Of a stretch of 25,187 nucleotides of DNA, positions 7,980-14,885 are shown piece by piece. The stretch is from an uncultured Prevotellaceae bacterium. Lineage in GTDB: Bacteria; Bacteroidota; Bacteroidia; Bacteroidales; Muribaculaceae. The notes beneath the pieces were generated by a model that saw nothing but the letters and a program-made list of their open reading frames with translations, was not told the DNA's origin and did no database searches. Location: contig CAMYCE010000024.1 in assembly GCA_947254205.1 (NCBI GenBank), forward strand, positions 1-25,187, written 5' to 3'. The translations under genes were made by a program, and so were the position numbers. Position 1 is the stretch's first letter, and every line of letters starts with the position of its first letter.

Positions 7980-8735
7980 TTATACAAATAATTTTGGATG
8001 TATCACCTTTAAAATTTTGTTCTGTGCATCGTTGTAAAACTGCTTCTTAATTTCAAAGCCATAAGCCCTGCGCCCCATGTTGGCGGATGCTAACAAAGTC
8101 GTTCCACTCCCTGCTGTCGGGTCTATCACCACATCGCCCTTGTCGGTAAACAATTCGATGAGCTTTTCAAGCAATGGCACTGGCTTTTGCGTTGGGTGAA
8201 CCTTGGGTGTGGCATTATCACGCCTCCATTCAAAGCAATTGAAAATCATTTGCCCATTGTTGTTGAATTTTGGGAGCTTCTCTCGATAGAGCAATACCCC
8301 ATATTCACAATTGCCGACTATCTTCATGTTGGCTTTCAACACCTGCGCTGAATAGTTCTTGCGGAATACCAAGTTGATGTAATGGTTGAAGCCATATCTT
8401 TTGCCCAATTCGATGTACTGGAACTGCTGTTCGAACCCGCAAAAGATTATCATGCACGGTGCTTTCCCGCTTTCTTTCGGCTCTTTGACAAGCATCTGCG
8501 AACAAAAGTGCATGAACTCGGCAGGCTTGAAATTCTTGTCCGTGTCAAAAAACTCTCGCCCAGCAAGTTCGCTTTCTCCGTTCTTGTTGTCCCCTCCCTC
8601 ATACCACGATGGGTTGCTTGCATAAGCGTTCACTCCGAGGTTGTAGGGCGGGTCGGCAATAATCAATTGCGCTTTGCAATTGAGATATTTTTTGAAGTTC
8701 TGAAAGTGGTCGTTGAATAGCTCTATATTTTTCAT
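7980..8735 (-). CDS. Orphan DNA adenine/cytosine methyltransferase
   Basis: An AdoMet-dependent DNA methyltransferase of the N6/N4 group. The catalytic DPPY motif is at residues 28-31, followed by NLG. The AdoMet site DPTAGSGTT is at 205-213, preceded by HPTQKP at 180-185, and 'AYGFEIKKQFYNDA' ends the fold. Motif order places it in the beta group. At 251 residues it is shorter than the enzyme at 3983-4984 and its target region (about 40-170) is unrelated to that one, so the phage probably marks two different sites. No restriction partner is seen. A strong GGAGG site 27 bp upstream drives a ten-codon reading frame whose stop overlaps this start. Confidence 0.93.
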   Translation of the reverse strand: MKNIELFNDHFQNFKKYLNCKAQLIIADPPYNLGVNAYASNPSWYEGGDNKNGESELAGREFFDTDKNFKPAEFMHFCSQMLVKEPKESGKAPCMIIFCGFEQQFQYIELGKRYGFNHYINLVFRKNYSAQVLKANMKIVGNCEYGVLLYREKLPKFNNNGQMIFNCFEWRRDNATPKVHPTQKPVPLLEKLIELFTDKGDVVIDPTAGSGTTLLASANMGRRAYGFEIKKQFYNDAQNKILKVIHPKLFV

Positions 8736-8933
8736 TTCATTGTTTTTTTTGTTAAAATGGGCATTGTTCCTCCTGCACTTGTTAAATGCTTCTTGGAGGT
8801 TTAAAGTCTGTTTTTGTAGTCGTTCGTTGAGTTGTAATATGCCCGATTTTCGAGTTTGCCGTATCGTGTAGCCGTTTTTATTGTCGCTGTGATAACTTTA
8901 TCATTTGAAAAATTTAAACGCCTCAAAACGGCT
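8736..8933. other. 198-bp gap between methyltransferase and 202-residue gene
   Basis: No supported gene. On the minus strand, GGAGG at 8766-8770 precedes an ATG that opens a ten-codon frame (8736-8764 region). Its TGA overlaps the methyltransferase ATG as ATGA, so it could act as a leader for coupled translation. Two longer open stretches in other frames lack a start codon. They may be remnants of a lost gene, but this cannot be shown from the sequence. Confidence 0.4.
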
Positions 8934-9542
8934 CTAAATGGATTTTTTAATAAAATCAATTGGATTTTGCTCGGTGATGCCCTTTTGTCGGCAATACTGC
9001 TCCCATGTCACGGCTTGCTTTTGGTGCTCCTCCCACGCTTCACGCTCTTTTCGCTTGCGCTCGGCCTCCATGAGCTTCATTTGCAGTGCTTGAGCCTCTT
9101 TGGCGTACTTGCAAAATGCGTTGTTCACTCGGTAGGGCGTGAAGTTGTAAAGTTCAATCGCTCCGCTTTTGAGCTTGGCAAAGAAAGCAACCACAAAGGC
9201 GTAATTGAGTGTCCGTGCGTTTTGGTTGCTCATGATGCCATCGGCGATGCTTCGTGCGTCTTCATCGCTTAGCCGTGTGTCGCCCATGCCGGCAATAGCC
9301 CCTTTGGCTAATATCCGCAAGTTGGTTTTAACCAATTCTTCGCCATAGGCGTTTCGCATCATCACAAGGCTTGGCACTTGCGCCTTTACGGCTTCGGGCA
9401 AGTGCTCGGCTACTTTGCCCATGCGTTCACAAGTCCACAAGTCGTTAAACTTGTCGCCACTGCCATATCGGGCAATGATAGCCGTGTGGCGTGGGTCGGT
9501 AGTCGCTACCGCTTGGCTCTGTCGTGTGTTGATTAGTTGCAT
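8934..9542 (-). CDS. Hypothetical phage protein with basic C-terminal coiled coil
   Basis: A 202-residue protein. Residues 20-130 look helical and include 'AEHLPEAVKAQVPSLVMMRNAYGEELV' and 'LSDEDARSIADGIM'. Residues 140-175 form a charged helix (YAKEAQALQMKLMEAERKRKEREAW). It resembles an uncharacterised Bacteroidetes phage/plasmid family that often follows replication genes; I cannot name it with certainty. It lies directly after the winged-helix replication protein (6-nt gap), so a role in replication is plausible but unproven. Confidence 0.65.
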   Translation of the reverse strand: MQLINTRQSQAVATTDPRHTAIIARYGSGDKFNDLWTCERMGKVAEHLPEAVKAQVPSLVMMRNAYGEELVKTNLRILAKGAIAGMGDTRLSDEDARSIADGIMSNQNARTLNYAFVVAFFAKLKSGAIELYNFTPYRVNNAFCKYAKEAQALQMKLMEAERKRKEREAWEEHQKQAVTWEQYCRQKGITEQNPIDFIKKSI

Positions 9543-9548
9543 AGCTGT

Positions 9549-10418
9549 TTAAATTTGATTTTGTTTTCCAAGTTGTTTGCCCAGAAGGTAGTCGGCTTGT
9601 GCGCTGGCTTCGAGTTCCGCCCTCCACTGCTCACGGCTTTTGGGCTGTTGCGCCTGTGCCTTGGCTCGCTTGCGCTCGGCTTCGAGTTTGATGCGAATGG
9701 TGTTCGTGAGATGTTTTTTCGTCCACGCCTCCGGTGGCTCGTCGTTCAGCGCCCACTCGGCTGTGATTTCTTTTGCAATCCTTTTGCATTCGTCGACTGA
9801 AATTCCGTTGTTCATGCAAAACTGCTCGACTGCGATTTGATGTTTGAAAAAATCTCGCAAAAATTTTTCCTCGCGCGCGTTATTAACAACAACAAGTTTG
9901 TTTATATTATTTATATTATTAATTGGTTGGCTACTCTGTTGGCTACTCTGTTGGCTACTCTGTTGGCTACTCTGTTGGCTATTCTGTTGGCTACTCTGTT
10001 GGCGATGTTGTTTTGTATCTCCTTTGTTTTCAACAGATTTACAACTATTTTCTGATAGACAACTTTTTGAACATAAACCGTCATCATCTTGATACTTATT
10101 ATAGTTCACAATGGTGATCACATTGATTACCTTGGAGTGCTTGATTGTGATGCGCCCAAGCTCGACCATTTCGGCAAGTCTCCGTTTGGTGGTCATGTGT
10201 GATATTCCCCATCTGTCAGCCAGCTCTCGCACGGATATGGCCACCTGCCCACGCCCCACCACAACCTTGTTGCCACGGACATAGAACACTCTTCCCTTTT
10301 CCCTCCACTCGGCAAGCAGAAGCAGGTCTATGAAGCACATCGGCCTGTTAAACCGCTCTCCAAAGTAACCGTTCATCTCGGTGATGTTTCTATGTAGACT
10401 TATCCAGCCCTCCGCCAT
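9549..10418 (-). CDS. Winged-helix phage replication protein with Gln/Ser linker
   Basis: A 289-residue protein with three parts. The N-terminal winged helix (about residues 1-110) includes 'GQVAISVRELADRWGISHMTTKRRLAEMVELGRITI', typical of phage replication initiators and replisome organisers. A low-complexity SQQS linker follows (about 135-165). The C-terminal helical domain contains 'FCMNNGISVDECKRIAKEITAEW' and a coil of 'EAERKRAKAQ' type, resembling the C-terminal domain found in Bacteroidetes DnaD-like proteins. The start at 10418 is chosen because it begins 4 nt after the VRR-NUC gene ends; an earlier ATG at 10502 would overlap that gene by 80 nt. It probably binds the phage origin and recruits host helicase. 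Confidence 0.75.
   Translation of the reverse strand: MAEGWISLHRNITEMNGYFGERFNRPMCFIDLLLLAEWREKGRVFYVRGNKVVVGRGQVAISVRELADRWGISHMTTKRRLAEMVELGRITIKHSKVINVITIVNYNKYQDDDGLCSKSCLSENSCKSVENKGDTKQHRQQSSQQNSQQSSQQSSQQSSQQSSQPINNINNINKLVVVNNAREEKFLRDFFKHQIAVEQFCMNNGISVDECKRIAKEITAEWALNDEPPEAWTKKHLTNTIRIKLEAERKRAKAQAQQPKSREQWRAELEASAQADYLLGKQLGKQNQI
9927..9998. repeat. Six-unit 12-bp tandem coding repeat
   Basis: Six consecutive copies of TTGGCTACTCTG (plus strand), one with a single C-to-T change, followed by a degenerate seventh unit (9999-10010). They encode the SQQS linker of the replication protein on the minus strand. The near identity of the units points to recent slippage expansion. Copy changes would lengthen or shorten the linker by four residues without a frameshift. 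Confidence 0.95.
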
Positions 10419-10422
10419 AGCT

Positions 10423-10854
10423 TTAAATGTTGTTGATGTATTCGTTAATCGTGTTGATAAACTCGTCCAATGACCTGATAACAGCATAACACCCACCCGC
10501 ATTTTCGACTGCCTTTTGGTACTCCTTTTGGCTCTCCGAAAGTCGGCCTTTGGCTGTTTTGAGTTCGAGAGCGAGGTAGGGAAACTTCCTGTTAGGTTGT
10601 ATAAATATCAAGTCGGGGAAGCCTGCACGCATACCCATTGCCTTGCGCTTGGCACCGTCTCTTGCACTGTGCACCAACCGTCCCTCATTTGCCGAGTGGT
10701 GCAGTAATAGGCGATAGTGGCGATGCTGATAATCGAACCACCGAATGCAGTCCTTTTGCAACCTGTCTTCACCGTACACGGCACGCCCACGTGTCGCAGA
10801 GCCGTTGGCCTTGGAGTGCAAGGCGTTGAGTATGTCGTCGGCTTGCTTCATCAC
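10423..10854 (-). CDS. VRR-NUC domain endonuclease
   Basis: A 143-residue single-domain nuclease of the VRR-NUC branch of the PD-(D/E)XK superfamily, a group active on structured DNA such as flaps or junctions. The active-site signature is clear: a conserved N-terminal acidic/Gln region (about 30-36), GFPD at 78-81, ELK at 97-99, then 'GRLSESQKEYQ' with the conserved Gln at 109. The length is normal for the phage stand-alone version. It overlaps the HU-like gene by 4 nt and is followed after 4 nt by the replication gene, so it probably works in phage DNA replication or recombination. Confidence 0.92.
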   Translation of the reverse strand: MMKQADDILNALHSKANGSATRGRAVYGEDRLQKDCIRWFDYQHRHYRLLLHHSANEGRLVHSARDGAKRKAMGMRAGFPDLIFIQPNRKFPYLALELKTAKGRLSESQKEYQKAVENAGGCYAVIRSLDEFINTINEYINNI

Positions 10855-11132
10855 TTGTTGAGTCTCCTTTTGAGCCCCTTACCAATTTTTAATTTCACGC
10901 TTGTTTTAGCCGGTATCTGCACACGCTCGCCTGTGTGGAAGTTTAACCCTGTTGTCGCCTTGCGCTTCATGCACTCGAACTTTGCGAAGTCGGCGATGAC
11001 TACATTTTCACGGGCCACAAGTGCATCGGCAATCACCTCAAACACGTCGCTAACGATTTTCTGTGCTTGCGACACCGGCATTTTGTTGGGTTGCATCTTG
11101 GCAACCTTTTCGGCAATTTCATTCTTTGTCAT
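10851..11132 (-). CDS. HU/IHF-family DNA-binding protein
   Basis: A 93-residue histone-like protein. The dimerisation helices occupy residues 1-45 ('MTKNEIAEKVAK...' to 'ALVARENVVIADFAKFE'). The DNA-contacting arm contains 'TGLNFHTGERVQIPAKTSVKLKIGK', where the usual 'RNPxTGE' has become 'LNFHTGE' while the IPA tip Pro remains. Such proteins bend DNA and may help assemble the integration or replication complex. The stop overlaps the start of the VRR-NUC gene by 4 nt. Confidence 0.92.
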   Translation of the reverse strand: MTKNEIAEKVAKMQPNKMPVSQAQKIVSDVFEVIADALVARENVVIADFAKFECMKRKATTGLNFHTGERVQIPAKTSVKLKIGKGLKRRLNK

Positions 11133-11189
11133 TTTGTTGTTCTGTTTTTGATTGGTTGTTTTGATTTAGTTGTTTAAAAAATTTGCGCT

Positions 11190-11220
11190 CCCTTTGAAGT
11201 GCCACGGCATGGTCAAAGGG
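11190..11220 (-). terminator. Hairpin over the stop codon of the 68-residue gene, possible terminator
   Basis: An 8-bp perfect stem (CCCTTTGA with TCAAAGGG) encloses a TGCC/GGCA inner stem. On the minus strand it is followed after nine bases by a run of six T residues (near 11181-11176). The stop codon of the gene at 11213-11419 lies in the stem. It could be a weak terminator or an mRNA stabiliser before the HU-like gene. Confidence 0.45.
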
Positions 11221-11419
11221 CCGTTATGGTGAATATCCCGTCACTCACGTTGCTGGAGGTCTTGTAGTTGGTGATGCCATAGGGCAATGGCTGTGTGGTG
11301 CGCTTGGTGTAGTTCACAAGCGACCTCGCGCTGTGAATAGCCAAGCCACTGCCCAATGCAAAGGAGCGGGTCTGTCCTTTCTTGATTTTGAGAATGTCCT
11401 CTTTCGTTAATCTCTCCAT
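11213..11419 (-). CDS. Small hypothetical phage protein
   Basis: A 68-residue basic protein. The N-terminal 'MERLTKEDILKIKKGQTRSF' looks like one helix, and 'HSARSLVNYTKRT' a second, which might form a small DNA-binding unit. It has no recognisable family. A structured hairpin spans its stop codon (11190-11220). It belongs to the string of short early genes between the SSB-like and HU-like genes. Confidence 0.5.
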   Translation of the reverse strand: MERLTKEDILKIKKGQTRSFALGSGLAIHSARSLVNYTKRTTQPLPYGITNYKTSSNVSDGIFTITAL

Positions 11420-11450
11420 AATGTTATTTGTTTTTGAATTGTTGTTGTTG

Positions 11451-11663
11451 TTACTTGTCGTCGCCTTGTGGCAACACGTTGATAATCTTGTCCCCGTTGA
11501 CGGTAGGGCGCACGGAGATTACTTTCTCGGCATATAGGGCGTTGAGTGCCTGTGCCAAGTCCTCCATGACTGCCTTTTGCAGTCGGATAAACGTCACCCC
11601 CTTGGGCTCCACGTTGGGAACCGTGAGGGTCTTGATGGTGTTGATGAGATATTGCTCGTTCAT
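11451..11663 (-). CDS. Small hypothetical phage protein
   Basis: A 70-residue protein of unknown function. The order is helix ('NEQYLINTIKTL'), strand ('GVTFIRLQKAVMEDLAQALNALYAEKVISVRPTVNG') and an acidic tail, a small winged-helix-like layout: a helix pair followed by a beta hairpin. This is speculative. Its start overlaps the stop of the 144-residue gene upstream by 4 nt, so translation is coupled. Confidence 0.5.
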   Translation of the reverse strand: MNEQYLINTIKTLTVPNVEPKGVTFIRLQKAVMEDLAQALNALYAEKVISVRPTVNGDKIINVLPQGDDK

Positions 11664-12094
11664 AGATACTGCTTGTTTTTCTCTACTTCCCGCTCAAGGT
11701 AGAGGAGGTATTCATGTTCCTCGGGCGAGGGCAGGTACTGGCCATGCTCTGCGCAATAGTTACGGAACCGTTCAATGGCCAGTGTCATCTCCGCGGTGTC
11801 GAGTGTGGCGCATGACCGCAGGTCCTTGTACTTGGTGCCGTCCTTTGCCGTGCGCTCGATGACGAATGTGGGACTGTTGCATTCAATCTTGAAGAACCTC
11901 CGCTTGGCATACTCGGCCGTGCAACCGTAGCTCACCGCCCACCATGAGATGATGAGGTGCAGATACCTGTTCTGTCGGCATGTCTTGGGTGGTGCTTTCC
12001 TCTTGAGGTCAACAACTTTCCTTTGTTGGTAAAGTTCGTTCACCCGCATCTTAAATTCCTCCCTCTGATAGGGGTTGTTCAGGTCGTAGAGCAT
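11660..12094 (-). CDS. Phage protein, possibly NinB-like recombination accessory
   Basis: A 144-residue protein. The central 'PPKTCRQNRYLHLIISWWAVSYGCTAEYAKRRFFK' (about residues 35-69) recalls the 'xQNRxxW/L' entry of NinB/Orf-type proteins, which help load single-strand annealing proteins in lambda-like recombination. The resemblance is weak and the length is similar to NinB. Its place just after the ERF / nuclease / SSB-like module agrees with such a role, but a purely hypothetical label would also be fair. It overlaps the next gene by 4 nt. Confidence 0.45.
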   Translation of the reverse strand: MLYDLNNPYQREEFKMRVNELYQQRKVVDLKRKAPPKTCRQNRYLHLIISWWAVSYGCTAEYAKRRFFKIECNSPTFVIERTAKDGTKYKDLRSCATLDTAEMTLAIERFRNYCAEHGQYLPSPEEHEYLLYLEREVEKNKQYL

Positions 12095-12114
12095 GGAAAC
12101 GTGTTTATAAATCC

Positions 12115-12138
12115 CCCCATGCCATGAGGCACAAGGGG
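12115..12138 (-). other. Hairpin between the SSB-like gene and the next gene
   Basis: CCCC/GGGG encloses TGCC/GGCA in the 54-bp gap between the SSB-like gene (ends 12149) and the 144-residue gene (starts 12094). No T run follows, so it is probably an mRNA stability or translation-shaping element and not a terminator. Confidence 0.35.
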
Positions 12139-12148
12139 AGGGTGATTA

Positions 12149-12616
12149 TTAAAAGGGCAAGTCATCAACAGCTCCTTGCTGTTGTGAAGCCTGTTGTTGC
12201 TGTGGTATTGCCGTGGGCTGTGCTTGTGGTGCAGGAGCATAGGCTTGCTGTTGCTGTGGCTGTGCTTGTGGTGCAGGCTGTGCAGGTGCAGGAGCGTGCG
12301 CCCCTCGAAGCTCAATCTTGTAGCCCCTGATGCGTGTGAAATACTTGGTCACTCCGTCTTTGTCGTAGCGTGACCCCGAAAGGTCGAACGACACGGTGAC
12401 CACATCGCCCGCCTTGTAGCGGTCAAGCTCGGCGCACTTGTCGCCAGAGAACTCAAAGCTGTTGAAGTTCTCGAAGCCACGCTCGCCCGTGTAGGGGTCG
12501 AAGCGTGTCACGTCCAATACCAGTTCTCTCTTGAGGAAGGTCTTTGACCCGTCCTTTGTGGTGAGCTGTTCGGTTCTGCCGATATACTCAATTTTTCCTG
12601 TGATGGTGTTTGTCAT
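12149..12616 (-). CDS. SSB-like single-stranded DNA-binding protein (DUF3127-type OB fold)
   Basis: A 155-residue protein. An OB-fold domain (about residues 1-105; 'ITGKIEYIGRTEQLTTKDGSKTF...', 'VSFDLSGSRYDKDGVTKYFTRIRGYKIE') matches the DUF3127 group common in Bacteroidetes phages. A Pro/Gln/Ala-rich flexible stretch follows (about 107-148). The protein ends in the acidic tip DDLPF, the pattern by which bacterial SSB recruits partner proteins. It therefore probably coats single-stranded phage DNA and draws in replication and repair enzymes. It lies 10 nt from the nuclease gene, within the recombination module. Confidence 0.82.
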   Translation of the reverse strand: MTNTITGKIEYIGRTEQLTTKDGSKTFLKRELVLDVTRFDPYTGERGFENFNSFEFSGDKCAELDRYKAGDVVTVSFDLSGSRYDKDGVTKYFTRIRGYKIELRGAHAPAPAQPAPQAQPQQQQAYAPAPQAQPTAIPQQQQASQQQGAVDDLPF

Positions 12617-12626
12617 CTCTTGTTTA

Positions 12627-13691
12627 TTACTTTAGTTTAATGGTGAAACTTCCTGTTTTTGTGCTTGTCTTGTCATATTTTGACAAATCTATCTCGGGGT
12701 GCTCAATGGCAAGCTGATTTTTGTCAAAGGTGTGAGTAACGCTGTCTTTGGCTATGGTGGCTGTGAACTTGTCGCACTCCCATTTTGTGATACCGTTATC
12801 AATCATCGCCTCTTTAAGCTTCTGCTTCATTTCTTTTGCAGTCTTTTCTGCTTCAAGAACATTGGCAATAGCCGTGATGATGTCATCGCCAATCAGGGCT
12901 TTGGCATGGGCTTCAACGGGAAGTGTCTCACCCAACAGCTCACTGGCATCGCCTTGGTAGGTATAGGCGAAGCCCCAGCCTCTTGGGTGTGGCACAACCG
13001 TTGTGTTGTCCAACAGCCGAGTGACATTCTCATTGGGAACACGCTCAATCTCCCAGTACTCGCTTTCCACTTTGTCGCCATAGCGGTGGCACCAGTCACA
13101 GCCAAGTGCATTGACTTTTAAGCCTGTTTGTCGCTCGAAAAGCACGGCATAAATGGACAGTTGCCAGCTGAGGTATCTTTTCAACCCCTGCCTGCCACAT
13201 GGGAAATAATTGATATTGTTGGTCTTGTGGTCAACGAGGACAATCTCCCCTGTGGCGTCCAACTGCCAAACGACATCAATTTGACTGGCAAAGTTCTTTC
13301 CGTCGCTCACGGTGTACTCGCTTGCCATGACATTGGCGTGGGTGTCGTCCTTGAGCTTGATGTATCGGTCCAGTTCTTCGCCCACATCATGAGGCCCGAA
13401 CACCTGCACGCCGTAGTCTTGGGTCGGGTGCATCTTCTCGGGAAATCTCGTGGAGCGTATGCCCAACTGGTCAAAGGTCTGAATGGAATGATGAACGCAA
13501 GTGCCATAATAGCCCGCTCTTGGAATTGAAACTTGCCTGACAAACTCATTTGCATCGGGATAAACGCCCAAGTGGAGCACGTCATGAATTAATGACGTGA
13601 CACCACTAAGCATTTTGTCTCCGAGCCTGTAGGTGTGCGTGATTTCATCAAACACCACGGGGCTTTTGGGGAGGTCTGTATAATTATCCAT
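12627..13691 (-). CDS. PD-(D/E)XK exonuclease (RecB/Cas4-like) of the recombination module
   Basis: A 354-residue protein. The nuclease core lies at about residues 45-250, with the catalytic pattern 'NFASQIDVVWQLD...GEIVLVDHKTNN' (acid, acid-x-Lys) and a following 'RYLSWQLSIYAVLFERQTG' helix with the Gln-Tyr pair of RecB-like nucleases. The C-terminal part (250-354) is helical with a beta end. The start at 13691 overlaps the ERF gene stop as ATGGATAA. An earlier in-frame ATG at 13817 would bury 126 nt in ERF and is not supported. It probably resects DNA ends to give the 3' tails on which ERF acts. Confidence 0.82.
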   Translation of the reverse strand: MDNYTDLPKSPVVFDEITHTYRLGDKMLSGVTSLIHDVLHLGVYPDANEFVRQVSIPRAGYYGTCVHHSIQTFDQLGIRSTRFPEKMHPTQDYGVQVFGPHDVGEELDRYIKLKDDTHANVMASEYTVSDGKNFASQIDVVWQLDATGEIVLVDHKTNNINYFPCGRQGLKRYLSWQLSIYAVLFERQTGLKVNALGCDWCHRYGDKVESEYWEIERVPNENVTRLLDNTTVVPHPRGWGFAYTYQGDASELLGETLPVEAHAKALIGDDIITAIANVLEAEKTAKEMKQKLKEAMIDNGITKWECDKFTATIAKDSVTHTFDKNQLAIEHPEIDLSKYDKTSTKTGSFTIKLK

Positions 13692-14298
13692 CGATTGTCT
13701 TGTTTTTCTCGACAAAGGCGTTCCACAAGTCGCCATTCTGAACGAAAAGTTCAGGGTACTTGAGGCTACCCTCATTCCACAATGACGAATATTCCTCTCG
13801 CGTTTCCACGACCGCAACCCTCTTGAGGTAGTCTTCTTTCACCGCTTTAAGGTCTTCCTTTTTAGGTTTATCCCTGAAAAACGCTTGGTTGCCACACGCT
13901 TGATTGGCGTCGTCATCGGTGTCGGCCACAATACCGAGGATAGCGCAATAGGAGTATCGCTTGAGGTAGGTGATCGCACTGCCGAGGGCTTGATAGTCGG
14001 CTGTATTGCCGATAGCGATTTCAGACTTGAACCACTGGCCACTCTTGTGAGTGAGTAGTGTGATGAGCTTTCCACCGACGATTGGTTGCGTCACGGCAAG
14101 CCCGCACTTTTTGAGCATGGGTGCGGCCGCCTTTTTGCAGTCGGAAAGGTCGGCATACTTGAAATTGTATGTACCGCCGGTTCTTGTCTTGACCGTAACG
14201 GTCTTGCTAAGTTCAGGTTGCTTGACTTCGGACTGGAAGTCCGAGAGAGCCTCCGATATTTCTGAAATATCCGCGCTCATGAATTGGTTTTCTTCCAT
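13684..14298 (-). CDS. erf: ERF-family single-strand annealing protein
   Basis: A 204-residue recombinase that anneals complementary single strands for phage recombination and genome circularisation. The family core is clear: 'LSDFQSEVKQP...', 'FKYADLSDCKKAAAPMLKKCGLAVTQPIVG', 'LLTHKSGQWFKSEI', then 'QALGSAITYLKRYSYCAILGIVADTDDDAN' (about residues 110-145), the hallmark 'SAxTYxRRYxLxxxLGIxxxxDDD' of ERF. The ATG at 14298 is chosen; the one 36 nt earlier runs into the tRNA-like element. It is followed by a nuclease and an SSB-like protein, the usual partners of this family. Confidence 0.93.
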   Translation of the reverse strand: MEENQFMSADISEISEALSDFQSEVKQPELSKTVTVKTRTGGTYNFKYADLSDCKKAAAPMLKKCGLAVTQPIVGGKLITLLTHKSGQWFKSEIAIGNTADYQALGSAITYLKRYSYCAILGIVADTDDDANQACGNQAFFRDKPKKEDLKAVKEDYLKRVAVVETREEYSSLWNEGSLKYPELFVQNGDLWNAFVEKNKTIDG

Positions 14299-14329
14299 TT
14301 TCAGTAGTTTTTTAATTGGGTAGATGTGT

Positions 14330-14408
14330 GCCACGAAGCGGAATTGAACCGCAACGCCTTGCCCGCTCCCTCACAGTGGGCTGAATAAGGCGGTTGCCGA
14401 GCCGTGGC
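14330..14408 (-). ncRNA. tRNA-like RNA element A
   Basis: A 79-nt segment between genes, on the coding strand. A 7-bp acceptor-like helix joins 14408-14402 with 14336-14330 (GCCACGG with TCGTGGC, one G-U pair). Just before its 3' half lies a T-arm with the canonical loop TTCAATT and a 4-bp GCGG/CCGC stem. Between them is a long hairpin (CGCCTT/AAGGCG, inner GCCC/GGGC). A proper D-arm and a regular 7-base anticodon loop are absent. No CCA is encoded. It is either a decayed tRNA gene or a tRNA mimic in the early operon; a covariance search could settle which. Confidence 0.55.
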
Positions 14409-14411
14409 GTT

Positions 14412-14429
14412 GAGGCTTAACAGAGCCTC
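14412..14429 (-). other. Hairpin over a stop codon, just before element A
   Basis: GAGGCT/AGCCTC pairs around the TAA of the gene at 14417-14860, four bases upstream of the tRNA-like element. It has no T run. It may protect the mRNA end if the tRNA-like element is cut out of the transcript. Confidence 0.4.
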
Positions 14430-14860
14430 GTGTTGCAGTAGTAGAAGTCGCGCATGGCCTCATTGTACCTGTCTTCTTCTTCTCGCTTCTCGATGAGGTA
14501 TAGCCACTCGCTCACATTGGGCAAGTCGCTCAACACCTCGGCGATGTGGTCTATCACGTTGTTGTGGTCACGCCAATCGTTGTCGTGGTCGATTTCAATT
14601 TCCAAGTCCTCGTGATAGTCGACAGAAGCCTCAATCTCGACACCGCACGGTAGCTTCACCGATGCCGTTGCGCTAAGTTTACCCATGTCGATTGCATTGT
14701 CAACCGCAACCTCAAGGCGTTCACGGAGTTTATTCACGATGCTTTGAAATGTTATTTTTTTCGCCCTTTGGCTCTTGATAAACTCGTTGCCATTGGCGAT
14801 GATGTCGGTGGCAAGAAATGCCATGTCACCGAAGATTTGAGGAATGCCTTTTGTTTCCAT
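14417..14860 (-). CDS. Hypothetical phage protein, acidic
   Basis: A 147-residue acidic protein of unknown function. It has an N-terminal helical part ('METKGIPQIFGDMAFLATDIIANG'), a strand pair ('ATASVKLPCGVEIEASVDYHEDLEIEID') and an acidic helical C-terminus ('EKREEEDRYNEAMRDFYY'). The ATG at 14860 lies 26 nt after the antirepressor gene; an earlier ATG at 14911 would overlap that gene and is less likely. Its stop codon is in a 6-bp hairpin, directly before the tRNA-like element. Confidence 0.55.
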   Translation of the reverse strand: METKGIPQIFGDMAFLATDIIANGNEFIKSQRAKKITFQSIVNKLRERLEVAVDNAIDMGKLSATASVKLPCGVEIEASVDYHEDLEIEIDHDNDWRDHNNVIDHIAEVLSDLPNVSEWLYLIEKREEEDRYNEAMRDFYYCNTRLC

Positions 14861-14885
14861 AATGATGTTTTTTTTGAAGTTGCCG

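Noticed and set aside
3983..8735. Restriction-modification system
   Set aside because: No gene between or beside the two methyltransferases shows a restriction nuclease motif; VRR-NUC and PD-(D/E)XK proteins belong to the recombination genes.
9837..10117. Leu/Ala- or Gly/Tyr-repeat frames on the plus strand
   Set aside because: They are alternative readings of the 12-bp repeat in the replication gene.
12627..13817. Longer nuclease start at 13817
   Set aside because: The extra 42 residues lie within the ERF gene and have no nuclease-like features; the ATGGATAA overlap at 13691 is a better start.
14330..14408. Functional canonical tRNA gene
   Set aside because: No D-arm and no regular anticodon loop can be drawn, so no amino acid is assigned.
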